64,000 nucleotides of DNA from Robiginitalea sediminis (lineage in GTDB: Bacteria > Bacteroidota > Bacteroidia > Flavobacteriales > Flavobacteriaceae). The notes below the pieces were generated by a model that was not told the origin of the DNA, ran no database searches, and worked only from the letters and a program-made list of their open reading frames with translations. The stretch lies in contig NZ_NGNR01000004.1 in assembly GCF_002198115.1 (NCBI RefSeq), positions 1 through 64,000 of the forward strand. The letters are read 5' to 3'. The translations under genes were made by a program, and so were the position numbers. Below, piece after piece: positions 33,627 through 44,178 of the stretch (its first letter is position 1; each line of letters begins with the position of its first letter).

Positions 33627-35360
33627 TTATTCCCCCTTCCAGGTCTGGCGCACCTCGCCGCAGGTGAGCATGGCGTCGCCGAAGTACGGATTTCGGATTT
33701 CCGGTTCCCGGCTTACCCAATAGGCTCCTTTAAAGTCATCCGCCATGGGGCAGAACTGCACGTAAAGGGGTGCCTCGGCGGATCCCATTTCGCCCCCCAG
33801 ACCGATCAGTACGTTGGAGATTTGCTGGAACTCGGCCCGTTGCCGCTCCAGGTCTCCTCCGGCTGCCAGCAAGCGGTCCAAATGCTGCCGCATGGCCGCC
33901 ATGGCCTCCCCTGCCGGGGAGGTGGCCCCGATTTCCGGCAAAGCCTTCCGCAGGTCCGAAGCCGCCTCGTTGGCATCACTCGCCTGGGAAGCCACCAGGG
34001 CATCCTTCAGGTTCAGGTATTGCTTCAGGAGTTTCGGATAGGCAGCGCGCAACCCTTCCGGCCAGGTGCCCACCCCGGCCTGGGAAGGCATTCCCCCATG
34101 GCCGGCGTGCGGGTCCGCAGCACCCTCCCCGGACCGGTTCATCATGGATTTCTTTCCCTGGAGCTGGGCCGCGGCATCTACCGTAAAGGCGCCCTGGGCC
34201 ACGATATCCTCCCCTGCCTCCAGGCCTTCCAAAACGGCATACTCCTCTCCCGAACGTTCGCCGAGGCGCACTTCCCGCATTTCGAATACGGGTTGCCCGG
34301 GGGTGGTTCGCACATAGACCAGGGAACGCTCCCCTGTCCACAGTACGGCCGAGGCCGGGATAGACAGGACTTTACCAGCACCCTGAGGCACCCCGGTTTC
34401 GATTTCCCCGGAAATAAACATCCCGGGTTTTAGCTGTCCTTCCGGATTTTCGAGGGTCGCCCGGACGGTTACCGTGCGGGTCTTCGTATCCAGGATAGGG
34501 TCGATAAACGAGATCCGGGCCTGGTACTGCTTTCCGGGCAGGGCCTTGCTCTGGATCCGCACCGACTGGCCCACCGAAAGCTGCCCGAGGTGGCGCTCAT
34601 AGGCATCCAGTTCGGCCCAAACTGTGGAGAGGTTACTTAAGCGGGCTATTGGCTGACCGGCCTTGACATAGTCCCCCTCTGTGGTAAGGACCTCGGTGAC
34701 GGTCCCGCTAACCGTAGCGTAAACCGGGACGGCCTCCCGCACCTGCCCGCTGGCTTCAATACGGTCTATCTGGGCGTCGGTGAGTTTCCAGTTCCGCAGT
34801 TTGTTGCGGACCGCGCGGTAGAGTTCCGGCTGCTCGGTTTTCAGGGGGGCCGCTGTAAGGAGTTCCTGCTGGGCCGCTACCAGCCCGGGAGAGTAAATGG
34901 AGGCCAGCTGCTGGCCCTCATTTACTTTTTGGCCCACATAGTTTACCTGCAATTTCTCGATGCGCCCGTCAAAAAAACTGGCCTGTACCCGGTTGGCCTC
35001 CGTGTTTTCCGAAACCTTTCCCGAAAGCCGGATGCGTTGTTCCGTACCCGGGCTTTGGGACCCCACCTGTATGGTCCGGATATCGGCCAGGGCCATGGCG
35101 TGCGCACTCATGCGGATCTGGTCCGGTCCCGCCTGCAGTTCCCCGGTTTCCGCCGGGATCAGATCCATGCCGCAGATGGGGCAGGAACCGGGCTGGGGCT
35201 GCATCACCTGTGGGTGCATGGAGCAGGTCCACATCCCGGCCTCTACCTCGGTTTCGTGGTTGTGGGGCACCTCAGCGGAGGAACTCCGCCCGAAGATCAG
35301 GTAGCCCAGCAGGAGCCCGGCAACCAGGGCCGCTGCTATCCCTATATATGCTTTTTTCAT
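33627..35360 (-). CDS. CusB-like efflux adaptor with heavy-metal-binding and DUF3347 domains
   Basis: 577 residues from the ATG at 35360. An N-terminal membrane anchor is followed by a heavy-metal-binding domain at ~50-80 (MWTCSMHPQV, CPICGMDLIPA), the membrane-fusion core with lipoyl/beta-barrel segments (~120-400), and a C-terminal DUF3347 domain (~445-577) that ends with the Met/Cys-rich FCPMA...EIRNPYFGD...MLTCG pattern. It links CusA to TolC and passes Cu(I)/Ag(I). Its start overlaps the PepSY gene's stop by 4 bp. The same DUF3347 motif recurs in a separate lipoprotein (38617-39156). Confidence 0.92.
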   Translation of the reverse strand: MKKAYIGIAAALVAGLLLGYLIFGRSSSAEVPHNHETEVEAGMWTCSMHPQVMQPQPGSCPICGMDLIPAETGELQAGPDQIRMSAHAMALADIRTIQVGSQSPGTEQRIRLSGKVSENTEANRVQASFFDGRIEKLQVNYVGQKVNEGQQLASIYSPGLVAAQQELLTAAPLKTEQPELYRAVRNKLRNWKLTDAQIDRIEASGQVREAVPVYATVSGTVTEVLTTEGDYVKAGQPIARLSNLSTVWAELDAYERHLGQLSVGQSVRIQSKALPGKQYQARISFIDPILDTKTRTVTVRATLENPEGQLKPGMFISGEIETGVPQGAGKVLSIPASAVLWTGERSLVYVRTTPGQPVFEMREVRLGERSGEEYAVLEGLEAGEDIVAQGAFTVDAAAQLQGKKSMMNRSGEGAADPHAGHGGMPSQAGVGTWPEGLRAAYPKLLKQYLNLKDALVASQASDANEAASDLRKALPEIGATSPAGEAMAAMRQHLDRLLAAGGDLERQRAEFQQISNVLIGLGGEMGSAEAPLYVQFCPMADDFKGAYWVSREPEIRNPYFGDAMLTCGEVRQTWKGE

Positions 35361-36079
35361 CCTTTTGCTTTTTTTGTTTTGATTGTTCTGAGTCTCCTCA
35401 ATGTGGGGGAACTCACGCCCCACAACACAAACCCGCTCAGGACGGTTACCAGCCCCATGAGGGAGAAACCGCGCAACAGGGTGGTGTTGAAATCGTCCCT
35501 CCCCTGGTAATCCATGGTATGGGTCATCCAGAGGAAATCGAACCAGCGCCAGCTCCGGTGGCGCACCGTCTGGAAAGCCCCGTTGGACACGGCCACATAA
35601 GCCTTGAGCTGCTCCGGGGTCCGGTAGCTGATTTCATATGCGGGCAAGGGGCGGCCGCGGTACTCGTGGTGCGGGCCCACACTGTCAATACGCCTTATTC
35701 CCGATACCTCGAGTTCCGGGAGCATGTGTTGTTCAGCCACCAAAAGGGCCTCTTCTTGGGTGATCCCTTCCTTTTTCTTCCCCGTCCAGGCATCCACCAA
35801 CTGGGTTCGGTCAATCCAGTAATACGGGGCCGAACCAATCTGAAGCAGCTCCAGGGAGGTTACCCCAGTGCCCAATTGAAGACTGTCCGTGCCGATCAGG
35901 CCGGAAAAGACATGCTGCTGGGGTTGCGCCCTGCGGAAGTGGTCCCCGTGGATTTCATCCAGGTCTGTCCAGCTGAAATACATCCCGCTTACCGTCCACA
36001 TCAGGAACTGAACCCCCAGGAAAATCCCGAGGTAGCGGTGTGCCCGCCGGATCCAAAGCGCCGTTTTTCGTTTTACCAT
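35357..36079 (-). CDS. PepSY domain membrane protein
   Basis: 240 residues: RRAHRYLGIFLGVQFLMWTVSGMYFSW is the first PepSY-associated membrane helix; the middle contains a PepSY-like fold (EEALLVAEQHM, LPAYEISYRTPE) and the last segment is a membrane helix with LMGLVTVLSGFVLWG. Such proteins accompany copper and iron systems in Bacteroidota and may bind or reduce metals at the membrane. It overlaps the adaptor gene by 4 bp and lies 2 nt from copA, all in the same operon. Confidence 0.82.
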   Translation of the reverse strand: MVKRKTALWIRRAHRYLGIFLGVQFLMWTVSGMYFSWTDLDEIHGDHFRRAQPQQHVFSGLIGTDSLQLGTGVTSLELLQIGSAPYYWIDRTQLVDAWTGKKKEGITQEEALLVAEQHMLPELEVSGIRRIDSVGPHHEYRGRPLPAYEISYRTPEQLKAYVAVSNGAFQTVRHRSWRWFDFLWMTHTMDYQGRDDFNTTLLRGFSLMGLVTVLSGFVLWGVSSPTLRRLRTIKTKKAKG

Positions 36080-36081
36080 CT

Positions 36082-38496
36082 TTACTTATTTAGGGTTAAG
36101 CCGCGTAGCCTCAGGGCGTTGCCAATAACGGATACCGAACTGAAGCTCATGGCCAGGGCAGCAATCATGGGGGAAAGCAGCAGCCCGAATACCGGGTACA
36201 GCACCCCGGCTGCCACCGGGACCCCTATGGTGTTGTATACCAGGGCAAAAAAGAGGTTTTGGCGGATGTTCCGCATCACGGCCCGGCTGAGCCTGTGGGC
36301 CCTGACGATGCCGTCGAGGTCTCCCTTTACCAGGGTTATGCCAGCGCTTTCTATGGCCACATCTGTCCCCGTACCCATAGCAATACCCACGTCGCTGGCC
36401 GCCAGGGCAGGGGCATCGTTAATCCCGTCCCCGGCCATGGCTACCACCCGCCCGGAGGATTGCAACCCGGTAACGGCCTTCTGCTTGTCTTCCGGCAGGA
36501 GCCCAGCCTGGAAATCGGACAGGCCCAGGGCCTGGGACACGGCCTCGGCCGTTTCAGGGTTATCCCCGGTTAACATCACCACTTCCAGACCCATTTCCTT
36601 CAGGGTGGCAATGGCCTTGGGGCTTCCCTCCTTCAGAGGGTCCCCTATGACCACAAAACCGGCCACTTCCCCGTCTACGGAAAGATAGGACACGGTTTTG
36701 CCCTGTTTGCGATAGCCTCGTACGGCTTCCTCGAGCCCGGCACTAACCGAAGCCCCGCTGCGGCCCATCATCCGACGGTTACCCAGGGCAACCGCCTGCC
36801 CGCCAACGCGGCCTTCCACCCCCATCCCGGTAACCGCTTCGAAGTCTTCCACAGCAAGCGGGTCCTGGCCGCCCTCCCTGGCCCGCTCCAGGATGGCGGT
36901 TGCCAGGGGGTGTTCGCTTGGGGCATTAAGCGAGGACATGAGTTGCAGGACCTTCCCCTGGTCCCAGTTCTCCTCTGCCTGAATATGTTCCACCACCGGT
37001 TTCCCAAGGGTAAGGGTACCGGTTTTGTCTACCACCAAAGTGTCTACCTTGCTCATCCGCTGCAGGGCTTCCGCATTTCGGATCAGGACGCCATTCTGTG
37101 CGCCCTTTCCGACCCCAACCATGACAGACATGGGAGTGGCCAGGCCCAGGGCGCAGGGGCAGGCTATGATCAACACAGCTATGGCGTTAACCAGGGCATA
37201 TACATAAGCGGGTTCCGGGCCCAAAAGCGCCCAGACGATAAATGTGACCACAGCCACCCCCACCACGATGGGGACGAAGTAGGCCGAAACCCGGTCGGCA
37301 AGGTTCTGGATGGGCGCCCGGCTGCGGCTGGCCTGATTCACCATCTGGATAATCTGGGCTAGCAGGGTATCGCTCCCCACTTTCTCGGCCTCCATCAGAA
37401 AGGTCTTGTTCCCGTTGAGAGTACCGGCGCTTACGGAATCGCCCACGGCCTTTTCCACGGGGATGGGCTCCCCGGTAATCATGGATTCATCTATGGCGCT
37501 TTGCCCTTCTGTTATCCGGCCATCCACCGGGATCTTCTCCCCGGGTTTTACCCTCAGGATATCCCCTTGCCTGACATCCTGCAGGCCTATCTCGTGTTCT
37601 TCCCCGTCTACCACCTTAACCGCGGTCTGCGGGGCCAGTTGCAGCAATTCCTTTACGGCCGAGTTGGTACGGCTGTGGGCCCGGGCCTCCAGGACCTGCC
37701 CCAGCAAAACCAGGGTAAGGATTACCGTAGCAGCCTCGAAATACACATGGACCGTTCCGGAACTGGTCCTAAACTGCTCCGGGAAAAACCCCGGAAACAG
37801 CAAGGCGACCAGGCTGAAGCCCCAGGCTACACCAGCCCCGATCCCGATCAGGGTAAACATATTCAGGTTCCAGCTCACCACGCTGCGCCATGCCCTGCGG
37901 AAGAACATCCAGGTAGCATAAAACACCACCGGCAGGGACAGGGCCAGCTGCACCCAATTCCAGTACTGCTGCTCCAGCACCCCGTAAAGCGGGTTCTGCG
38001 GAAGCATCTCGCTCATGGCGATTATAAAAATGGGAAGGGTAAAGGCCAGGGCAATCCAGAATTTGCGCAGCAGGTCCCGGTAGCTTTTTTCTTCGGCCGA
38101 TTCCCCTTCCTGCTGGGGCCCGCCCCAGTCCAGGGTCTTCTCCTCCACCAGGTCCATCCCGCACACCGGGCAGTCGCCCGGGGCGTCGTAGGTTTTATCC
38201 CCCTCGCACTGCATGGGGCAATAAAACACCCCCGTACCCCTGCCTTCGGGTTCCGGTTCGGGCTCCGGTTCCTCAGGGGCATCCCCATGACCGTGCAGGC
38301 TGTAACGCCCGCCAGCGCCCTTCACGGCTTCCTGCAGGGTCTCCAGCGGGACATGGATTTCCATTTCCAGGACGGCTTCCCCTTTTTCCAGGTCCACATC
38401 GGCCCGGGTAATGCCCGGTACGGCTGCCAGAGCCCCTTCTACATGGCTGCGGCAACCCATGCAGGTCATCCCTTTTATTGAATAGGTGTGTTTCAT
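36082..38496 (-). CDS. copA: Cu(I)-exporting P1B-type ATPase CopA
   Basis: 804 residues. Domain order: HMA metal-binding domain with Cys12-M-G-Cys15 (1-70), a Glu/Pro-rich linker, a second heavy-metal-binding domain with FYCPM and CPVCGMDLV (~95-120), membrane helices, actuator TGEP ([11 protein letters not shown]), CPC transport motif in [13 protein letters not shown], phosphorylation DKTGT, HP motif SEHPLA and [12 protein letters not shown]. It pumps Cu(I) from the cytoplasm to the periplasm, where CusABC can export it. The gap of 2 nt to the PepSY gene indicates one operon. Confidence 0.95.
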   Translation of the reverse strand: MKHTYSIKGMTCMGCRSHVEGALAAVPGITRADVDLEKGEAVLEMEIHVPLETLQEAVKGAGGRYSLHGHGDAPEEPEPEPEPEGRGTGVFYCPMQCEGDKTYDAPGDCPVCGMDLVEEKTLDWGGPQQEGESAEEKSYRDLLRKFWIALAFTLPIFIIAMSEMLPQNPLYGVLEQQYWNWVQLALSLPVVFYATWMFFRRAWRSVVSWNLNMFTLIGIGAGVAWGFSLVALLFPGFFPEQFRTSSGTVHVYFEAATVILTLVLLGQVLEARAHSRTNSAVKELLQLAPQTAVKVVDGEEHEIGLQDVRQGDILRVKPGEKIPVDGRITEGQSAIDESMITGEPIPVEKAVGDSVSAGTLNGNKTFLMEAEKVGSDTLLAQIIQMVNQASRSRAPIQNLADRVSAYFVPIVVGVAVVTFIVWALLGPEPAYVYALVNAIAVLIIACPCALGLATPMSVMVGVGKGAQNGVLIRNAEALQRMSKVDTLVVDKTGTLTLGKPVVEHIQAEENWDQGKVLQLMSSLNAPSEHPLATAILERAREGGQDPLAVEDFEAVTGMGVEGRVGGQAVALGNRRMMGRSGASVSAGLEEAVRGYRKQGKTVSYLSVDGEVAGFVVIGDPLKEGSPKAIATLKEMGLEVVMLTGDNPETAEAVSQALGLSDFQAGLLPEDKQKAVTGLQSSGRVVAMAGDGINDAPALAASDVGIAMGTGTDVAIESAGITLVKGDLDGIVRAHRLSRAVMRNIRQNLFFALVYNTIGVPVAAGVLYPVFGLLLSPMIAALAMSFSSVSVIGNALRLRGLTLNK

Positions 38497-38616
38497 CGGC
38501 GTCTTTTTACGTCTGGAGGCCGGGCTGGATTCCAGCCCATCCCCTACTCTATTCTGAACTCTCTCTATTGGCCCGGCACCTTCGGAGTGCTGGGACTCCT
38601 TGTCTGATAGTCGTTT

Positions 38617-39156
38617 CTATGGGGTAATGCTTTCCTCCACCTTCCCGCAGGTGAGCATCTTATCCCCGAAATACGGGTTCCGGATCTCGGCCACATCGCT
38701 GAGCCAGTACCCGCCTGTATTTCCGAATGCCATCGGGCAAAACTGTTTGTACAGCGTCCCCCCGGTAAGGGCCTGCTCGAAAAACCCTTCGGACTGCCCG
38801 ATAAATTCGGAAAAAAGGGCTCGTTGCTTTTCCACGTCGGTTTCCACGGAAATCCCCCGGGCGATCCCGGTGAGCTCCGGATATCCCTCTTCCAACATGG
38901 TGGCCAGACTGCCAGCCGCCTGGGCTGCAGTTTCGGCATCGGTTTCCACCAGGGCCAGCCTCAGGTCCATATAGCGGTCCCAGGCCATCTGGGCCGACGC
39001 ATCTGCAAATTCGGGTCCCGTTGCCTGTGCTACCGGGGCTGCAGTTTCATTCGCTGGAGCTGCAGTCGGGGCTGCTTCTTGTTTTTTATCCTCCTTACAA
39101 CCGAGGAAAACAAGCAGTAAGACAAGGGTCAGGGTACTTTTAAAATACATGTTCAT
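38617..39156 (-). CDS. DUF3347 lipoprotein (periplasmic copper-binding candidate)
   Basis: 179 residues with a lipoprotein signal (lipobox FLGC). After an Ala/Glu-rich linker, the DUF3347 domain shows helices with AQMAWDRYMDLRLALVETD and ends with YKQFCPMAFGNTGGYW then EIRNPYFGDKMLTCG. The conserved Cys/Met/His-type residues make a Cu(I) site plausible but unproven. The C-terminal motif is almost the same as in the CusB-like adaptor, suggesting a shared partner. Stands between tolC and copA in the operon. An alternative start two codons later is possible. Confidence 0.85.
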   Translation of the reverse strand: MNMYFKSTLTLVLLLVFLGCKEDKKQEAAPTAAPANETAAPVAQATGPEFADASAQMAWDRYMDLRLALVETDAETAAQAAGSLATMLEEGYPELTGIARGISVETDVEKQRALFSEFIGQSEGFFEQALTGGTLYKQFCPMAFGNTGGYWLSDVAEIRNPYFGDKMLTCGKVEESITP

Positions 39157-39171
39157 GATCTGAATTTAAAA

Positions 39172-40383
39172 TTAGTCTGTGATATATTGAATTAAGGCAA
39201 TCTGGTTGTAATATTCCTTTACGGCGCCGATTTGCTCCAACTGGAACCGGAGTTGCAATTCCTGGATTTCCAGAACGTCTGAAAAATCGATGGTCCCTGT
39301 CTCATAACTGCGCAGCAGGAGCTGTTCGGCATCCCGGGCCTTCCTGAGGTTTTCCCGCTGGGTCTCATATCGGATCCGGGCGGTATTGCGCCCGGAAATG
39401 GCACGCGCCAGGGTAGTTTCCAAAACATTGCGCCTCTCGCTTCTGAGGGCCTCCAGTTCCTGCTGCCGCAGGGCATTCTGACGGCTTCGGGAGGCGTAGC
39501 GGGTGTCGAACAGCGGTACGCTGACAGAGATCATGGGCATGAAAACATCCTTTCCGTTATCCGAAACGTCCATATCGGTCCGCTCCTGTACGGGAATAAA
39601 GTCTACCCCAACCCCCAGGGCCGGGCCGGCTTCCTTCTGGTTAAGGGCCTCGGCCTCGGCAACCGAGGCAAAGAGCTTGTCGAAGCGCAGCAGTTCCGGG
39701 TTCAGTTCCAGACCGGTACCCACCAGGGCGTCTGCCTCGGGCAAGCCGGCGGTTTCGGCCAGGGCAACCCCGGTGCCGGAAGGGCGGTTCAGCAAGGCGT
39801 TGAGCCGTGTTAGTTCTGCCGTATAGCGCTCATCCAGCATTGCCTGCCGCTCGCGGATCTCGTTCTGGCGGATTTGCAGGCGCAAGACATCCACGGCACT
39901 GGCGCGGGCTACTTCCAGGGAAGTCAGGGCCAGTTTTTCGTAGGTGGCCAGCAGCTCCAGGTTTTCATCCAGGACGGCTCGCTGGGCCCGGGTCTGATAT
40001 AGGTCGTAATAGGACCGGGTCACCTCGAGGGCCACCTGCCGCCGGGCCACTTCGAAGGCCTGGAAATCCGCCTCGGCCATAGATCGGGCATATCCTTCCC
40101 GGGCGGCACGGGTACCAAACCAGGGGAGCATCTGCCGGGCCGAGAAACGGGCTTTTTGCGCCCCCGTCCGGGTTTCCGGTTCACTGGCAAAGTACCCGGC
40201 ACTGATCTCGGTTCCCGGCAGCCACCGGCTTTCGCTGACCTTCTCCTCGGCCAGGTTATACCGAAGTCTGTAGGCCTGGAGTTCCGGGTTTTGCTGTTCC
40301 GCCAGTTGAATCAGGTCTTTCAGGTCCTGGGCATTCATTCCCTGCAGGGTTGTCAGCAGTAGTACTATCAGGATGCGTTTCAT
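39172..40383 (-). CDS. TolC family outer-membrane efflux protein (CusC-like)
   Basis: 403 residues from the ATG at 40383, which overlaps the CusA stop by 4 bp and gives a signal peptide ending GMNAQ; the longer frame would run into cusA. Two long coiled-coil repeats typical of outer-membrane efflux ducts are seen (ARASAVDVLRLQIRQNEIRERQAML, LRQQELEALRSERRNVLETTLARAISG). It forms the outer channel for CusA. Followed by the DUF3347 gene with a 15-nt gap. Confidence 0.9.
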   Translation of the reverse strand: MKRILIVLLLTTLQGMNAQDLKDLIQLAEQQNPELQAYRLRYNLAEEKVSESRWLPGTEISAGYFASEPETRTGAQKARFSARQMLPWFGTRAAREGYARSMAEADFQAFEVARRQVALEVTRSYYDLYQTRAQRAVLDENLELLATYEKLALTSLEVARASAVDVLRLQIRQNEIRERQAMLDERYTAELTRLNALLNRPSGTGVALAETAGLPEADALVGTGLELNPELLRFDKLFASVAEAEALNQKEAGPALGVGVDFIPVQERTDMDVSDNGKDVFMPMISVSVPLFDTRYASRSRQNALRQQELEALRSERRNVLETTLARAISGRNTARIRYETQRENLRKARDAEQLLLRSYETGTIDFSDVLEIQELQLRFQLEQIGAVKEYYNQIALIQYITD

Positions 40384-43300
40384 CTCGGGTTGGCTTTTAA
40401 TTCTGATTCTTTTTTCCATCCGTAGAGCACCGGGACCACAAAGAGGGTCAGCAAGGCAATCATCATCCCCCCGAAACTCGGGATGGCCATCGGGATCATG
40501 ATATCGCTGCCCCGTCCGGTGGAGGTCAATACCGGCAAGAGGGCCAGCAAGGTGGTGGCGGTGGTCATCAGGCAGGGCCGGATGCGTTTTTCCCCGGCGG
40601 CCACCACGGCCTCCCGCACCTCCTCCCGGCTGTCCGGGGCATGGCGCTCAAAACTCTGATCCAGGTAGGTGGCCATCACCACCCCATCGTCTGTGGCAAT
40701 CCCGAAAAGGGCAATAAAACCGACCCATACGGCCACGCTAAGGTTCACCGGGTGCATTTGGAACAGCTCCCTTAGGTTTTCCCCGAAGAGGCTGAAATCC
40801 ATAAACCACCCCTGCCCGTAGAGCCAGATCAGCAGGAAGCCGCCGGAGAAGGCCACGGCCACCCCGGTAAAGACCATCAGGGAGGTAGACACGCTGCGGA
40901 ACTGGAAATAGAGGATCAGGAAGATAATCACCAGGGACAGCGGCACCACCACGCTCAGGGTCTTTTCCGCCCGGATCTGGTTCTCATAGGTGCCCGTAAA
41001 GGCATAGCTTATCCCCGCAGGGACGCGCAGTTCTCCGGCATCGATAGCCGAGCGGATGGCCGCCTGGGCATTCTCCACAACCTCCACTTCGGCCCGCCCG
41101 GCCATTTTGTCGAAAAGGACGTAGCCCACCAGGAAGGTATCCTCGCTTTTGATGGCCTGGGGGCCCTGCTCATAGCGGATGTCCACCACCTCCGCCAGGG
41201 GGACAGGCCGCCCGTCCTGGGCCGGGACATAGATCCCCTGCAGGGCCTCCGGGGTGTCCCGGAGTTCCCTGGGGTAGCGCACCCGGATGCCGTAGCGCTC
41301 CCGCCCTTCCACGGTCTGGGTCAGGGGCATCCCACCCACGGCCACGGAAAGGACTTCCTGTACGTCTTCTATGGCAATGCCATAGCGGGCCAGCCCCTCC
41401 CGGTCTATATCGAGCAGCAGGTAAGGTTTACCCACAATGCGTTCAGCGAAGACCGCTTCTGCGTTTACCCCATCCACCTTTTGCAATACCTTCTCCAGTT
41501 CAAGGCCAAAGGCCTCTATGGCGCGCAGGTCCTGCCCCTTTACCTTGATCCCCATGGGTGCCCGCATCCCGGTTTGCAACATCACCAGCCGGGTCTCAAT
41601 GGGCTGTAATTTGGGGGCCGAGGTCACCCCAGGAAGCCGCGTAACCCGGACAATCTCGTCCCAGATCTGGCTTTCGGACCGGACTTCGGGCCTCCAGTTT
41701 CGGTAATACTCCCCTTCCGGGTCCGGGATGAGCAGGGTACGGTCCAGTTTGAAGGGGTCCGGGGCAATATCCGGGCCCGCTCCTTCCGGGGCATCCGTAT
41801 TGGGGTTGGCCACCCGGTTGCCGTCGGTTAGCACAAAATAACCTTCCTCGTCTACCCGGAAACGCTGTGGGCTTCCGTCCGGCCCCATTTGGTATTCGCT
41901 GCGGTAGCGGATGATGTTCTCATACATGGAAAGAGGGGCCGGGTCCAGGGCCGATGCCACGCGCCCGGCTTTGCCCACCACGGTCTCCACCTCGGGAATG
42001 CCGGCTACCGCCATATCGAGCTGCTGCAGCACCCGCTTGTTTTCCTCCACCCCCGCATGGGGCAGGGAAGTGGGCATTAGTAAAAAAGCGCCTTCATTGA
42101 GGGATGGCATAAACTCCTCCCCTGTATTGCGCATAATAACCACGCCGCCCACCACAAGCGCCAGGGGGATGGAAAGGAAGGCCAGGCGGTTGCGCATAGC
42201 CCACCTCAGGATGCGGGTGTAATACTGCCGGAATACCCAGAAGCCGCCCAGCAAGCCAAAACAAATCAGCGAGACGAACACCAGGTTCATGCCCAGGCTC
42301 CTGTCGAAGCCCAGGGGGCGCCAATACTCGGCCAGCAGGAATACAATGGTAAGGGCCGAAACCACCAGCCTGGCCTGGGTGCCATACCCGCCCCATTGAC
42401 GCAGGGGGCCGTGAAGCCGGCCTTCCCGGTGCAGGTTTTCCACCAGGGCGACAACCCCGAAAGCCATCGGCGCCAGCCCCAGGCCATAGCCGATAACCAG
42501 GGCATAGGCCCCAACAGCGAGCAGACCTCCGGCCAGGACATACCGCCAGAGTGATTTCAGATTTCGTTCACGAAAAATAAACGCGGCAAAAGGCGGGATC
42601 AGGAACAGGGCAACCACAATGGATGCGGCCAGCGCCATGGTCTTGGTAAAGGCCAGCGGCCGGAATAATTTCCCTTCTGCCCCGATCATGGTAAAGACGG
42701 GGATAAAACTGATAATGGTGGTCAGCACTGCGGTCAGGATGGCCCCGGACACCTCCGAGGTGGCCCCATAGACCACGTCGTTCACCGAACGGCGCTGCCC
42801 CTCGGGTTCTGCCTTGTTCTCCCCTAGGTGGCGGATGATGTTTTCCGATAGGATAACCCCCACATCGACCATGGTCCCGATGGCAATGGCGATCCCGGAA
42901 AGGGCAACGATATTCGCATCCACGCCGAACACCTTCATGGAAATAAACACCATCAGGACGGCCACCGGGAGCAAGCCGGAAATCAGGATAGAGGCTCTAA
43001 GGTTGAGGACCATCACCACAATGACCAGGACGGTGATCAGGATCTCCAGGCTCAGGGCTTCATTTAAGGTGCCCAGGGTTTCCTGTATGAGTTCGGTGCG
43101 GTCGTAAAACGGCACAATGGTGAGTTGGGAGGTACGCCCGTCCGGGAGCACTTTGGCCGGCAACCCGGAGGATACCTGGGCTATCTGCTCCTTAACGTTC
43201 TGTATCACCTCCAGGGGGTTTGCCCCGTAGCGGGCTACCACCACGCCTCCCACCACCTCGGCGCCTTCCTTGTCCAGGATGCCACGCCTGGGGGCAGGGC

Positions 43301-44150
43301 CCATCTGCACCCGGGCTACATCCCGGATCCGGATGGCCGTGTACGCCTCGGAATCGACCACGGCGTTTTCAATGTCCTCAAGGGACTTCACATACCCCAG
43401 GCCCCGCACCAGGTATTCGGCCTGGTTGATTTCCAGGGTCTGGGCCCCGATATCCCGGTTGGAGCGCTTAACTGCCATTACCACATCGGACAGGGAGATA
43501 CCGTATTCCCGAAGCAGGGCCGGGTCCACATCTACCTGGTATTCCCGCACATACCCCCCAATGGACGCCACTTCCGATACCCCTCCGGCCGAAGACAGGG
43601 CGTATTTCACATAGTAGTCCTGGATGCTGCGGAGCTCTTGCAGGTCCCAGCCGCCCGTTACGTTTCCGTTTTTGTCCCGCCCTTCCAGGGTATACCAGTA
43701 TATCTGTCCCAGGGCCGTGGCATCGGGGCCCAGGGCGGGCGTAACCCCATCCGGCAAAAGGCCCAGAGGCAGGGCGTTGAGTTTCTCCAGGATCCGGCTG
43801 CGGCTCCAGTAGAATTCCACATCTTCCTCGAAGATGATGTAGATACTGGAAAAACCAAACATGGAAGAAGACCGGATGGTGCGTACCCCGGGGATGCCCA
43901 GCAGGGAACTGGTAAGGGGGTAGGTTACCTGGTCTTCAATATCCTGGGGGGATCGCCCGGGCCAGGAGGTAAATACGATTTGCTGGTTTTCGCCTATATC
44001 CGGGATGGCGTCTACCGGTACCGGGTCCGAGGGGAGCCCGGTATCCCACCCAAAGGGGGCGTTTGCCGTACCCCATCCCAACAGGATGAGCAGCAGCAGG
44101 ACAGGTACCAGCTTGTTTTCGATCAGGAATTTAATGCCTTTGTTCAGCAT
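40380..44150 (-). CDS. cusA: CusA/CzcA heavy-metal efflux RND transporter
   Basis: 1256 residues, about 200 longer than E. coli CusA. Standard features: N-terminal helix, GWDTGLPSDPVPVDAIPDIGENQQ, VDVGVILSENIIRHLGE (charged TM4 relay) and AVWVGFIALFGIATDDGVVM. Two insertions account for the extra length: additional membrane helices at ~550-630 and a soluble insertion at ~755-830 (DGSPQRFRVDEEG...). Such inserts are typical for Bacteroidota CusA. Likely substrate is Cu(I)/Ag(I) given copA, cusB and DUF3347 downstream. It begins the main part of the operon; HYC_CC_PP lies before it. Confidence 0.95.
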   Translation of the reverse strand: MLNKGIKFLIENKLVPVLLLLILLGWGTANAPFGWDTGLPSDPVPVDAIPDIGENQQIVFTSWPGRSPQDIEDQVTYPLTSSLLGIPGVRTIRSSSMFGFSSIYIIFEEDVEFYWSRSRILEKLNALPLGLLPDGVTPALGPDATALGQIYWYTLEGRDKNGNVTGGWDLQELRSIQDYYVKYALSSAGGVSEVASIGGYVREYQVDVDPALLREYGISLSDVVMAVKRSNRDIGAQTLEINQAEYLVRGLGYVKSLEDIENAVVDSEAYTAIRIRDVARVQMGPAPRRGILDKEGAEVVGGVVVARYGANPLEVIQNVKEQIAQVSSGLPAKVLPDGRTSQLTIVPFYDRTELIQETLGTLNEALSLEILITVLVIVVMVLNLRASILISGLLPVAVLMVFISMKVFGVDANIVALSGIAIAIGTMVDVGVILSENIIRHLGENKAEPEGQRRSVNDVVYGATSEVSGAILTAVLTTIISFIPVFTMIGAEGKLFRPLAFTKTMALAASIVVALFLIPPFAAFIFRERNLKSLWRYVLAGGLLAVGAYALVIGYGLGLAPMAFGVVALVENLHREGRLHGPLRQWGGYGTQARLVVSALTIVFLLAEYWRPLGFDRSLGMNLVFVSLICFGLLGGFWVFRQYYTRILRWAMRNRLAFLSIPLALVVGGVVIMRNTGEEFMPSLNEGAFLLMPTSLPHAGVEENKRVLQQLDMAVAGIPEVETVVGKAGRVASALDPAPLSMYENIIRYRSEYQMGPDGSPQRFRVDEEGYFVLTDGNRVANPNTDAPEGAGPDIAPDPFKLDRTLLIPDPEGEYYRNWRPEVRSESQIWDEIVRVTRLPGVTSAPKLQPIETRLVMLQTGMRAPMGIKVKGQDLRAIEAFGLELEKVLQKVDGVNAEAVFAERIVGKPYLLLDIDREGLARYGIAIEDVQEVLSVAVGGMPLTQTVEGRERYGIRVRYPRELRDTPEALQGIYVPAQDGRPVPLAEVVDIRYEQGPQAIKSEDTFLVGYVLFDKMAGRAEVEVVENAQAAIRSAIDAGELRVPAGISYAFTGTYENQIRAEKTLSVVVPLSLVIIFLILYFQFRSVSTSLMVFTGVAVAFSGGFLLIWLYGQGWFMDFSLFGENLRELFQMHPVNLSVAVWVGFIALFGIATDDGVVMATYLDQSFERHAPDSREEVREAVVAAGEKRIRPCLMTTATTLLALLPVLTSTGRGSDIMIPMAIPSFGGMMIALLTLFVVPVLYGWKKESELKANPR

Positions 44151-44178
44151 GAGATTGGATTCTTACAGGTGTGAATGC

